This document shows positions 37,530-50,600 of a stretch of 64,000 nucleotides of DNA, in pieces (within the stretch, counting starts at the first letter, position 1; the number at the start of each line of letters is the position of its first letter). A program made the position numbers and the translations under genes. The stretch spans positions 48,707,858 to 48,771,857 of the forward strand of contig NC_083598.1 in assembly GCF_020882245.1 (NCBI RefSeq), read 5' to 3'. Below the pieces are notes generated by a model. It was not told the origin of the DNA, did no database searches, and saw only the letters and a list, made by a program, of their open reading frames with translations. The DNA is from Rhopalosiphum padi (Eukaryota; Arthropoda; Insecta; Hemiptera; Aphididae).

Positions 37530-37745
37530 GTTAACCTCGTCTACTCCGTCCACCGCCGTCGCGTTCGCACGTCCAACGAAACAACGAGAAAACGGTCGGC
37601 ACTTGCCCCTGCCAATTTTCGCTACACGCGCCAAGCACATTTCGTGCAGTATAACATAATATAATATACATTGTCGACCTCGGTCTGTTAAAATATTAAA
37701 CCAAGTGACCCGGAATCGTCTCGACGAGAGGTCACGGGAAAAAAT
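37530..37745. other. CpG-rich patch of unknown function
   Basis: About 215 bases with over 20 CpG dinucleotides inside otherwise very AT-rich DNA. It includes an interrupted inverted repeat (GTGAC..TCTCGACGAGA..GTCAC). Such patches in insects often mark a promoter or 5' exon, but no coding exon follows on either strand. It could belong to a long non-coding RNA, a lost gene or a distant first exon. Confidence 0.4.
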
Positions 37746-38119
37746 AAGGGTTTCTTTGTGTTATAATATAAAACACGCGATTTTTTCGTTTTTAACTCAG
37801 TTTTTGTATTAATCGGGCTCGTAAAGCACGGGTAGCAGATTTCCGGGGCAAACAGAATATTTAAGTAAAATTAGTTTAGTAATGATGTTGAGAAAATATA
37901 AAGAAGCATAAAAGCAACCTAATATTTTTGTAAAAAAAAAAAATGTTAGTAAAAAATATTGTATTATTACAGCTATATTATTATTATTATTAATTGACAA
38001 GACATTTGTTAGGTAATTGTTAGTTAACTTCTACAATATGTTAATATAGAAAACAAATTAATAAAATATCAAAAATATAATGTAGAAAAAATAGTTTTAC
38101 CTGGTCACATAGTGAATAC

Positions 38120-38172
38120 AATTTTTTTTTTTTTTTTTATTAAAAACGAATTTAAATGTCATATTATGTTTA
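38120..38172 (-). repeat. Poly(T) plus shared repeat, copy 1
   Basis: A poly(T) run followed by ATTAAAAACGAATTTAAAT and a block ending ATGTTTAAT. Nearly the same arrangement occurs at about 46873-46922. Read on the minus strand, it ends in AATAAA-like sequence and a poly(A) tail, as a retroposed sequence would. Confidence 0.5.
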
Positions 38173-39876
38173 ATATAGTAAGTACATACTGCTGTTTGTT
38201 TTATGTAACTCATCACCAAAGAAACATAACTTTTAGTTAAATGGTTTTAATACTTTATTAATAGTTAGATTTTATAATTAAAATATTATACAGATTAAAT
38301 TTATAGTAAATGTTAAATACGAATCGATATGCCCATCAAGGAAAATTCTCTGATTCTCAGTTCCACCAGATGTTTTGAAACCAATAATTTCGATTATTAG
38401 GCAATGTATAAATGTGTTTAGTTTTATTTGCTAAGTGATGGAATACTAATTTGAAATTTTAAAATAAACACGATTCTGATAATGGCAATATCAGTAAACC
38501 GTTTTTAATTAGATATATTAAATGATTTGAATATTCTGAAGCTTTATTATGTAAACGGCCCAAAAGTAATTATAAATATTTTTAATATATAGATATAAAT
38601 AATATTATATACTATACACATTGATGATGGCGCACTTAAGATGTATAATTATTTATTTAGAGTTGTGTAATAATTAAATGGATTGACACGATGATCTAAC
38701 CTCGTTGTATGATTTTGAACAAACTTTTGGATTTCAACTGCCGTTTTAGGCAGCATCATCATATCACATTGAATTGCGTTGTGTCTTTCAATCGGATAAG
38801 CTTTAGTTAAAGTCTAAAATGCGATGTTTTCAAGTCCAATTTGGTTTTATAATAGCTACAAAATTATTTTTTTTTTTTAATTAAATTATCATTTAATAAA
38901 ATTCATGTCTGTTTATTATACTATTATGGAATTATACATATATAATAATGAAAACTTTATTTTTGTGTATACACGGCATACTATCATTAATTAAATGTTG
39001 TACTATTGCATAGATCCCCAAAAATATATTAAGTAGACATATCTTTTAGAAAAAAAAATAGATTTTTCGTATATACAAATATTGTATTATACTACTCAGT
39101 AAATTATGTATCGTTGCACGTATATATACGCATTTCAAAACATTTAAATCTCAAACATTTTATCATCAATTTCAATCTTTTTTTTGTTGTTTTAAACGGC
39201 TTTTTTTGTACTCCTAAGGGTCAACACTATCTATAATGCTAACCAGGAATATAATTGGTCGGACGAATATAATCGCAAGTCATAAATTAATGAAGATAAA
39301 CATGTCATATTTTTTTATTTTCACAAAGGACGGGGTATAAGATAACCTATACTGTACTAACAAGATCTTATACACTTCCAAATCCTATATTAATTAAATG
39401 TTCTACAACATGAATAAAATATAATATATTAAATATTAAGTTAGACGTTAGACCGATTAAAACGTTTTGAAATATCATACATTTTGTCATATCAATCATA
39501 CCTATTATACATCACCAATCACGTGTTATTTTTTACAGATATTTATACAGGTTTTTAATTTAAATTTAAAATTGCAACAATCTAGACTAGCTACAATATA
39601 ACAGCATATGAACTTACAGAGATGAAAGGCATTTCAACAGTAACTAAAATTCAAGTCCAAAAATAAAAACGATTTCAATTGTTTTTGTTAATACCTATAT
39701 CTTATTAAGAAATATTTAGATAAGATATATTATGCATTTTTCCAAATTTTGGTTTTGTATAATTTTTTCATGAATACAGATCTGAATAATTTATATTTTG
39801 TCTAAAATATTCTGTATAGTAGTTTAATTTTAATGCCAAAAAACGCGGAAAGGACACCATAACGTATAGGACCCAC

Positions 39877-40535
39877 GTAAAATTATTGCAGAAAAAACAT
39901 TGTGGCAATAATAGCAAGGTATCATAGCAGTATAAAAATATAGCGGTAATAATATCGCGAGAACAAAAATTTCGCAATAATAATAATATCGCAGTTATAT
40001 TAAAAATTAAAAGTTATGAGTCTTATATAGTCGTAAATAATACAATAACATATAATATAAATAAAAACGCAATTTCGGTACTGAAAATTATGAATAATGT
40101 CACGTAAATATAGTCGTCGATTGAACTTCTCTGGTAGCTTCGTGTAATTGTTTTTATTTTATCGACAGATTCATTGAATTTTTTTTTGTGTGTTTCAAAT
40201 CTGCAGTAGGTATATTGTTCGATTTTAAAACAGTTTATACTTTTTTTTTTTAGAGCATTTATAAATGTCCAGAGTGAAGGATCGATGTAACTCTTAGCGT
40301 CGAATTGAAACAATTATGGCAATTTTCAACATAATTATTTGTTTGTGGGATGTTGTGTTCAATCGTTAATAATAACAATTCCAAATGTCTATTGAAAATA
40401 AAGGGAATCTTTTGCAGGACCTACGGCATGGTCTTTCGATCCATATATCTTCAAATAAAAATATGCGATAATTTCAACGTGCGATACTATTTACTGCGAC
40501 GTTTTATTACTATAATTTTACCGCGATAATTTGAC
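39877..40535 (-). mobile_element. Mutator-like element remnant (about 660 bp)
   Basis: The left end GTAAAATTATTGCAG (39877-39891) and the right end CCGCGATAATTTGAC (40521-40535) are inverted repeats with three mismatches in 15. Both subterminal zones are filled with variants of GCGATAAT/GCAATAAT. Between them, on the minus strand, lies a broken MULE transposase (separate entry). I see no 9-bp target duplication, so the true ends may lie slightly outside. Confidence 0.6.
40060..40412 (-). pseudogene. Broken MULE transposase-domain remnant
   Basis: Minus-strand reading in shifting frames gives RFPLFSIDIWN, then QTNNYVENCHNCFNS, then DPSLWTFINALKKKS and KIKTITRSYQRSSIDDYI. These occur in the order of the C-terminal part of MULE transposase-domain proteins (FPIEIWN, RTNNxVExWHNxFNS, HPSLWxFIxxLKKE). 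That family is widespread as mobile-element genes in aphids. Frame changes and a stop show it is dead. The upstream catalytic part is absent. Confidence 0.65.
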
Positions 40536-41789
40536 GACTAAACTATTAGCTAACCTCCGCCCCCTCTCTAAACGGTCGATAGGTATTAAATACAAAGTTT
40601 CCATAATATTTTTCTCATTCATGTATATTCTTTTATATTCTTCAATTCAAAATGTATAAAAATATAGTGTCTACTATGAGGTCGATTAAGAGGAGTAGAA
40701 GACACTACACTCACTTATTTGTCTATATGTTTACAACACATTCTAACACTACTATTTTAGTGATATTTACCGAGTGACTACATAATCTTATTTAACTATG
40801 TCGTCAATGTTTGAGTAATAAATCATCACTATCAATGCTTAATCAATAATCGGTAAGTTCGACTACAATCATTATTCATTGATCCTCTGTAGATCAAATG
40901 CTATTCATAATATTTAACCGGAATAATGGTAAATTGTAAATATTATACTATATTGATTACATATTAATATTTACTTATTATATTTATATATTTACTTTCA
41001 AATGTATGGGTCTAGTGGGAATGGATGAACTATTTTTTAATATTATATATTTTTTTATTCCTATTAAATACTTAAGAAAAAACATATAGTAGAATGTTAC
41101 GATATTATACCTCAAACAACAATAAACAATATATTATTATAATCGTCAATACTCAAATATTTAATGTTTCCTATGAAAAAATATGTAAGGGATAATAATA
41201 TACATTTAATGGGTCACTATAGATTATTACGTCTTGATTTATATTTTTATATTCGTTTTGGCCCAGGTATATATTTTGCATACATGTAAATAAATAATTG
41301 TGGCTTAAATATTTTTATTCATATTTCATATACGTAAACTATGGCTAGAAGTATTTTTGAAAATCAATATTTTCTTTTCAATTTTTTTTTCAAACTGAGG
41401 ACTAGAGATATGGTTTAATTAATATTGTTTTTACTATTTACACTATTTAAAACTTTATTACCTATTAAAAATTAATTCGTAAGTAACCTCAAAAAAAAAG
41501 GCATGAATGTACCTATAACAATTACCATACTAAGCTTAAATGAATATATTTTTATGTTTATTATCATTTTTTCATTTTTTCTTGCATTTATAAAATGTAT
41601 GTTCTTATCTTTTCGCATTATATTTCTTCCTGTATTTGTTTCCTGTTTTTCAAACTAAATAATATGCATCACTTTGAAATTTGAATGTTTTTTAAGGTTT
41701 TAGAATACAATTTATTCAGCTTATGACCGTGACCTTTTCGGAAAATGCAATTATTTACCTACTCCTCTCTAAATGTATAGGTACACTGT

Positions 41790-41812
41790 ATATATATATA
41801 TATATATATATA
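41790..41812. repeat. (TA)n microsatellite
   Basis: A run of about eleven TA dinucleotides in intergenic DNA. Confidence 0.8.
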
Positions 41813-44800
41813 TTATATCATACACATAATTATAACTATAGTATCTATAGTTATTATATCATTAATAGTTATCAAGTTTAGATTAGAATAAGTTAATTTC
41901 ATGTAATTAATAATTGACATATTACGACCAGAATATCAAAATCATATAAAGTTAGATTTTGTAGTTTAAATATTAATAACTATATGTAATATAAACAATA
42001 TTATATAAAACCGTAATAGTGTTTAAATGCCATATAATAATATGTTTGTAGTCAGATATTTATTTTGTTTTAGGAAGGTGACTGTGCATATACTAAATAT
42101 GTATTCGTCCATGCGTATTTTGTATCACAGTTTTAAGGAAACTCGGATATTGACGGATGAAACTCCGCACCCGCCATCGTCGAAACGGCGAGTTCTGGGT
42201 AAATTCATATCCCCGCACCCCAAAGATAGAATCCTAAACACGCCACCTATGATAAAATATGATTTTATTAAAACCGTTTTCGTTATCGTTGTCGTGAAAT
42301 ATGACGAACGTACAACGTTATTATTCACGTTATAATAATATAATACGACTATACCTACTACACATAACCACGCGTTATAATACGTTTATGATATTATTAT
42401 ACGTAGTACGGTGATTGGCAGTTCTGATTTTTTTTTTCTTCTTTAATTAAATATTATAATTATTAGACATCCCATTAATAATATACTACCCACGCGTGTA
42501 CAATATAACATAATATCATTATGAAAATATATTATGTATTCTGTATGAACGAAGCGACGCTGTGATTGACAACTGCGCTAGACAGGTCTGGGGAAAACGA
42601 TGAAAGCAATGTTCGGTTTGGTCGTTTCACACTGTATGTGCATACATATTATTATAGTCGAACTCGAGTCGACGTAAATTTAAATAATGACGAAAATTCT
42701 CTGCCGACGTCACAACATAGTATCTTTATTATTATCACAAGCGAAAACATAACAATATTATTTTGTAATTATTATAATTTTCGTAATAATGACATAATGT
42801 ATACGCGTTTCACGAAACATAATAAAATAATATTACCTATATTTTGTAAGCCAACTTTTCGTTTGATGTGTTCACTGTGCTCTTTCTCTTCACTTATATA
42901 TTATAACCATATACTATAGGTTTAAAATGTTTAAACATTAAATAATAAATACTTTTTCTGACACCTCTGAATCACTGGTTAGATTAAATTTACAGTGTAA
43001 AATATGGTTGACGTTATTATTTTCATTTTATCGTCATTTTAATACAATTATTATGTTTTTTGTGTATCGAATTCAGATTTCTATTTTATGAATATTATAT
43101 ATTACACAACTACCTTAAATAATAATTATTATATAATTTATCGTTATAAAATTATTATAGAAAATGCGCCTGCTACATAGTGTTAGTTTTTGAGGAAAGC
43201 ATAACATTTTTATGATAAAATGTTTGCAAATTTATCACCCCGAATGACCAAAATAATTTTTCATCGACTGAAATGGTTGTATTACGTCGTAAGCACCGCG
43301 AGGGGTGCAATGAGGTGCACTTGTACTCCTCTCCTTTTAAAAAACAAAAAAAAATGCTAGTGAAAATATTGTATAACATTACATACCATTGCCCCTTTAC
43401 AAATATCCTAACGGTAACTATGCAACTACGACATTATTTAATCACCCTACACATTGTATATTCTGCATTGTCATTAGACGGTTTATGAAAAACCATTAGA
43501 AAAAAAAAAATTCAATGAACAATAATTTAAATATTAATATTTTATTAACTACGTACAGAGCTGGAGCCACCGTCGCCCACTTCCTCTAACTAACGCATAT
43601 TGTTCATTATAATATAGTATGTTCAATACAATTACGGATAATTTTTTGCGTTGAGTTTCCTTTCAATCGTAAGTCCACGGTCGGTGTTGACATTCTGCGA
43701 AAATTCCTTATGAGACTTAAGTCACGTACTTTAATATACCACGGCGATACAAGGCTGCGACGTTTAAACATTTTCGTACCTACGCAACTATATATTCAAT
43801 AAAGCCCGTAAAATTCACGGAATCTCAAATGAGACCACAGCAGCCGCCGGAATCAATGGTTATAATATGATATCGTCGTTATTGTTATCTTCCTCATCAC
43901 GCTTTGTGAATAACTTACTATATCAATAATTCGAACGCGTGTGTATTCACGGAGGCCCGCGTAGGCACGTACTTCAGGGAAGTCTAAAATCCATAGCTAG
44001 CACGCATAAATATCACAACATTTTTGAGAGACACGTATGAATAAGCAATCGGTATTGTTCATGAGTTCGTAGCATATTTTCAACAATTAAAATACAGGAC
44101 AATCGTTTGTTTTATTTCGCTTAAGTGCGATATAATGTTATAATATTATCAGTTTTAACAACGGAGTATTAAAATTGAATACCCAATTTGAAAAATGTTT
44201 TAGCTATATTATAAACTAACATCGTATTTTTTTTTTTCATATTACTTAGTACGAGTTTTTATTTCTAACATATAATAATAGTATTTTCTTGTTATTTGTT
44301 CTTGTTGTTGCTCCGTTCTTATTATAATTTCCCGCCCGATACAGAGTGACTGCGTAAAAACGCCTTGACATTCGACTATTAAATCTACTTAATGCGTTAA
44401 CGATAAGCCGTGTTCTCTGTAGTGAACTGAGAAAACAGCAAGACTTAAAATTATTTATTATAGTATTATTTCATTCGCTCAGAGCACAATATTTAAGGGT
44501 TAATGTCCCGAAAAAGAGCCAACGTATGGGACTATAGAGACTATTAGAGAGTAGCACTTACGAGTTATTCGGCTGTACCGACAACGAGGCAGTAAAATAC
44601 TAAATTCTCCAGCGACGACCGCCGTATAAATGTATACAAAGAATTTCGTGCTATTCGAGTATACAATTTTATTTGAATTTATTAAGAATATAATATTATT
44701 GTTACTCTGTTGTACGGACTTTGGCGATTAGTCGGCAGTGGGATGCTTAGACTTTGATATCTGCGGGATCGCTCTAGGGCAGACTACCTATACGGATTAT

Positions 44801-46872
44801 CCAGTCCCCAATAATAGTCGAGAGGAATTAATATTATCGTTTACGAGTGTAGAGTTTCTCGTGGTAACGTTGGGATGCAATTATTACGTCATGGATATTA
44901 TCTATTTGTCTTACCGTTTTTCATTTTAACTATATAATTATTTTTATTTTTTTTTAACTCAAATATTGTTAATCGTTAAGGCTGTCAATCATAATTATAA
45001 TATAAATATTGAAGCAGATTATCCAACATAAAAACAAACTGGAGTTGTGATTTAAACTTTGAAATTTTTGATTCCGTGATATCCGCAACATGTAATTATT
45101 ATGTTGAAAACATTCTATAATCATGATTTACTTGGTTATTATCATTTTAACAAAAGGATTCCATAATTTACCAAACTACGGTATTTTCCTATTAATAGAA
45201 ATTATTAAAAACCAGGTAAATTAATGTTTAAACTAATAGCTAAACAAATACATAGATTAAATATGTACTATCGGTTAATTCTGGAAATGTTCTGTTCATT
45301 AGGTTAACACAAAATTACACAATATTGGAAGGATATACATGGAATAAATATTATTATCATTGTTATACTTATATGAAAAAGGGTGAGATTTTTTCTCGAG
45401 GGTACTATTATCGTATGTATATTTTACATATTATCTAGTAAATATTATAATATAGATCACGTCATGTACAAAAGATTGATTGAATGGAACTGCCACCAAT
45501 TCCAACTAACTATCGTATTATAAAATACGACGTAGTAGTGCGCACATAAAATTCGTGTTGTTAATGGCAATTATTTCGTGTTAGCGACTTCGCGCACGGA
45601 ACATTATTGTTGTTGTTGCTGTTAAAATTATTTTCCTAAAGTATTCTCTGTTATTTTTTCACCGTTAAACTACTCATTCTTGCATTAATTCGGGTCTTAT
45701 ACCGACACGCAAACGTAAAACTTATTGTGTACAATTTGCTGCGACTACGCACGCCATAATACCTCTAGACGTATAGTCTACTGACCTCAAGGTAAACTTT
45801 TTGTTAAAAACATTTTACTATTTCAGTGCGGTTTCCGTAGAAATCGTCATGCGTTCGGCGCAAGCCGATCAATACGCGTCTGTGAATATTTCATATGACC
45901 AGCGTTTGTATTATATCACTATGACATAGGTATACGATACATAGGTTTCTGAATTATTATGAGTGTTTAGAAATAACACGGAAAAGATAGATAAGTGGGC
46001 ACCGCTATGCCGTACATTAGGCATCGAATGAGTCACTACCGTAGGTGGGTTAAATTTGAATTCAATAATTATACGATAAACGATTTTCTGAGCGAGAAGG
46101 TCTATCAACTTATATCGTCATATAGAATTTTTTTTCATATTATTTAGGGTGAAACAACTAATAAAGAACCTTGTATTCAATTTTTAAATCTTAAAGTATA
46201 AAATATTTTTTTATGAATTTTATCAAAATTTCAACATTATAAAAAAATATTTAACTATAGATTTTTGATATCTTTTAATTGAGAAATTACAGCTTCATAA
46301 GGAACTTTTTATTAGATTTTTAGACGTATCAGCCTAGAAAATAATTTTAAATCAACATTTAAAAACGTTATATTAAAAACGAGCAATTAAAAATTGAAAT
46401 ACGAGAATTTCAACTTTTGGAGAAATTAAAATCAAAAAATCGTAAATACCTATGAGAAATTAGATATCAAAAATATTTGAGTACAAATTCAAATCGGTTT
46501 TCAGAATTCTTATCGCTTCGTTTTATCATTCGGTACGTTGAAAATAGAACACGTCTATAATCCTATGTTGCGCGTCTGTTTGACAAAAACAGAAAATCAC
46601 CGCTTTCAATCCTTTCATCGATAACACGGCGTACAGATATAGGCAATTTAGCTACACAGCGGTTGGCGCTAGTGGCTACGTAATATTGTTTTCCGGCATA
46701 TTATTATACTGGGGAGATTCAAAACATATCGTTTCTAAGGAATTCCGTGTAGACGATATTAAGGGTAAATATTATATAAGATTTTATTTTATTATATTAT
46801 ATTATTATACCTAAATCGATATATTTTCATTTCAGTATAGTCTATAATATAATACATCGATCTGATGACAAG

Positions 46873-46922
46873 ATTTTCTTTTTTTTTTTATTAAAAACGA
46901 ATTTGAATAATATACTATGTTT
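46873..46922 (-). repeat. Poly(T) plus shared repeat, copy 2
   Basis: A poly(T) run followed by ATTAAAAACGAATTTGAAT and a block ending ATGTTTAAT, matching the copy at 38120-38172 with few differences. The sequences diverge beyond this point, so the shared part is short. Confidence 0.5.
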
Positions 46923-47694
46923 AATTTGGAACGTGCAAACAACAAATTAATTAATTGTTTCATCTAAATAAGCATAATTCACTGTTGAATGTTTATAAAT
47001 TTTGAAAAGCCAAATTTTAATTAGTGTATACTTAAGTCAAGTCTATTGAATGTAATTTTTAGTGAAGTCTAACACAGAAAAAACAAAGAAGTTCAGATCT
47101 ATTTTCAAACACCTTATCACGTAATTAGATTGATCAGATGGAATCAAAATAAACTATTTATCATAAAAACCAAAACAGTCTGTTTTGAATCTCTGTCATG
47201 ATAATAATTTAATATAACTACTATCAAACTTATCAGGAAATTCAGTTCAAAATGAATTAAGTCCATCGCGTTGCGATACTTTCAATTTTCATACTTCAGT
47301 TACTCGTACAAAAAATATAAATACATCAAATCAATAATAATATTATTATTATTTTAAATAATATAATATAATTTGTATTTGGCAATGAATTGTCTTAATA
47401 TGATGTGACGGTAAATTATTATATTATTTTAACAATTGATAAAATAAAAAAAAAACAATTATAAATATCACTCGTTGTCTTAAATCAGAAATCGGTACTA
47501 TAGTAATAATAATAGTTAAAATATATTCGTATGAGCAATTATTCGTCTACCATTAATATACGACGTGATAGTTAAGTAAAACACGATGAGTGTTTTCTCA
47601 ACTTCCTTAACCTAACTTTCGCACTCGATTACCTATGACAATATTACATCATGCATATATTATTATTAATCGCTGAAATCATGACTTCCGGTGA

Positions 47695-50600
47695 TCACTT
47701 GGTGGTTTTGGTCTTCTCGTATTCTTCCTTTAGTAACCTCCGCAATATTTTGCCGGCCGCGCTTTTTGGCAGTGATTCAACGAACCGTACTCCGGCTGAG
47801 ATCTGCTTGTACGGTGCCACTCGTTCCGCTACGAACGCCTTCATGTCTGCCTCGCTGGCGGTCGGTCTGTCTGGATCGAGCACGACATACGCCAACGGCG
47901 CTTCACCTGTTCTGTCGTCTGGCACGCCGATGACAGCTGCGTCCAGCACGGCGGGATGAGTCCTCAGAAGTCCTTCTAATTCAGCCGGCGGAACCTAAAA
48001 ATTAATGGAAATATCTTTTAATAAGAAAACATCGTTGTAAATTACAATTTTGTGTCCCAAATTAATGACATGTAGCATTTCACTTTTCACTATGATCGAA
48101 ATTTCACCATAAATTATTTATATGGTCAATTTTTATTTTATTTCTAAATATTATTATATAACAATTTATTACTGAAACGCTGAACGAAAATTAATAGAAT
48201 AAGTGAAGTTTATTTAAATTTACTAACGCATATTGCATAATTATTTTTTTTGTATTATTTTTTTTATGTCTATAAATAATTATAATATTAAAACAACACA
48301 CCGATTTAAAATTGTTAAATTAATAACTAAAATTTACCGTAGTTATAATTATAATAATAAATCAGTCAATTTTATAATTTATTATATGAGAGAATTTTTT
48401 GTCCATTTTATCGCTTTAAGTAATGAATTAGACAAGATTCGAGATTTTTAAACGATCTGCATACATATTTCAAAAAAAATAAAAGATGGCCGGTAGATTT
48501 TTGAGTATAAGTTATAGATATATTTTTAAAAATAATGATTAAGTCTAAGAGTGTACGTCACACCATTATTTATTTCGATCTAGGTCTGTTCGGTTTCATT
48601 ATTCTGAATTATTGGGAATAAAATAATGTTTTCACTCCCTCCCCTTTCCATAAATTGATTGGAAACTATGTTAAATTAACCTGGTATCCTTGGACTTTGA
48701 TCAATTCCTTAATACGATCAACTATGTAGAATTCTTTTTTATCGTTATAATAACCAATGTCACCGGTGCTCAACCATCCTTCCGGACTTAAAGTGTTAGC
48801 CGTGGCTTCGGGGTTGTTGTGGTAGCCAATCATCACCTATATATACACAGTCAGATTACGTTTGTTTATCGTTATAAACAATATTAATGCTTGTCAGATT
48901 AATAACCATTTGTTAAACCATTGTTTATAATATTATGTTTATTATTATATTTTCTCACCTGTGGCCCCTTGACTTGAATTTCTCCAGTTTCACCGGGACC
49001 ATATTCAACTGTGTCATCTGTGGGGTCAACAACTCTGGCTAGAGTGTTAGATAAGGGAGGACCGACGGTCAAATAATCGAACAATGAGGAATTCCTGGAT
49101 ACGAACACGGTTGGTGATGATTCTGTCATGCCATACGCTGAGCATGTTCATAAACAATTTTTTTTAACAATTTGGAATTTAATTTATTGTATATAATATG
49201 TATAAATTTAACAATATTTTAGAATATATAATTTTAATGATAGATTAAAATCAAACTTTGATTTAGATGATATTTGACACAACGATGATAAAATGTTTTC
49301 ATTGTTTTCGATTGTCTTAGTATACCCTTATAATTATATAATAATAGTTAATAGAACCGTATTGATATATTTTTTAATTGAATATATTATTTCTGTCATA
49401 TTGTAAATTATAACACTTAGGTACGAAAGTTTTTTGTACTACCTACGTTTTAAATAAATTCAAGGTAAATATCATAAATAGCTAATAAAATAACTGACAT
49501 AATTAATTTACTAATATATATTATATAAGTAAAATAATCGTTAACTACAGAATTCAATGATGAGACATTGAATATTATCTTTGAAAACCATAGCTTGAAT
49601 TAAAATAATTAAATGAGATCAAATTTTGTTTAATCATACGTGTATAATCAATAATCAAAATTTGAATTACCTCTTCGCGTAGGTAAACTAAATATTTTGC
49701 ATTTCATGAGTTTTGGTTTGAAGTCAATATGTTTTTATTTTTATACTAGGTATTGTTTATTTTTTCGTAGATATATAATGAACAAAAAATAAATAAATAA
49801 ATTTAATGAAAAAAAAAATTCTACATACCTTGACAAAAACGTACGTTTTTGTTCTTGGTTCTAGCAAGTACTTTTTCGGCATCTACTTCTTTCACGGGAC
49901 CAGCGCCATTACAAATAACTCTCACGCTTTGAAAGTGTTCATGTGTAACGTTTTTATTTTGACCCAACAACAGCACTATTGGTGGTACTACGTACAATAA
50001 TGTTGCCTTAAATGCAATATAATGAAATTAAATTAAAAACGTTTTTGTCGTGTATTCAACAAAACACCCATCACACCTTGTGGTTTATAAGTATGTTCAA
50101 AAATGATTCCGATTCAAGTTTGGGCAATGTCACCAATTTACATCCATAACTTAGTCCCCTTAGAAGAACCATTGTCAGACCATAAATATGGTAAAAGGGT
50201 AAAATAGACGGCAACACATCTTGATAATTTCCTACAAAAATAATAATAATAATTACTTTGATCGAATTTTTTCACTATTATTATCATTATCGTCATCGAC
50301 ACTACGGACTTAAACCGTTTAATCGATGAACTGAAAAATACATCAAAATAACAATATAATATAATTTTTATCATTATTTTTCATATCAATAATATTATTA
50401 TTATTTCAAGGAACACATTATATTATAGATACATGGATTGAATTTTTGAATTTAAACACTATTGTCGAAATCGTTTCTGTAGTTATTCAAGAACTAAATG
50501 TTTCCACACAATTTATCATTTATGTTTCAAAATCTCATTATTTGAATTGATTTTTATCGCAATAAACTGGTATAGCTTTTTTATTTAGATATGTGACACT

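Larger units (their letters stand above)
36782..39876. other. Intergenic with a CpG-rich patch
   Basis: Mostly AT-rich. The minus-strand open frame at 37064-37393 (109 codons) is unusually rich in charged residues and may be a decayed transposon fragment, but I cannot name it. A CpG-rich patch lies at about 37530-37745. A poly(T) run with an adjoining repeat lies at about 38120-38172. Confidence 0.5.
40536..47694. other. Intergenic, no supported gene
   Basis: AT-rich sequence with several less AT-rich patches (about 42540-42720, 43790-44060, 44330-44930, 45530-45900 and 46540-46760) that do not resolve into exons. A (TA)n run is at 41790-41812. Open frames 42027-42335 and 42566-42919 (+) show no domain. 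This space should also contain the 3' UTR of the acyl-CoA synthetase just below 47695, but I found no clear AATAAA on the minus strand nearby. Confidence 0.5.

Noticed and set aside
44339..44375. TACAGAGTGACT string resembling a MITE end
   Set aside because: No inverted partner was found within a reasonable distance, so an element could not be supported.
28900..47694. A fourth OBP or other multi-exon gene in the 19-kb gap
   Set aside because: I looked for C2-x3-C3 micro-exons, x8 cysteine pairs and spliced open frames and found none; absence by eye is not proof.
47651..47959. 102-codon + strand frame with serine/threonine-rich content
   Set aside because: It is antisense shadow of the last exon of the acyl-CoA synthetase, which has clear family motifs.
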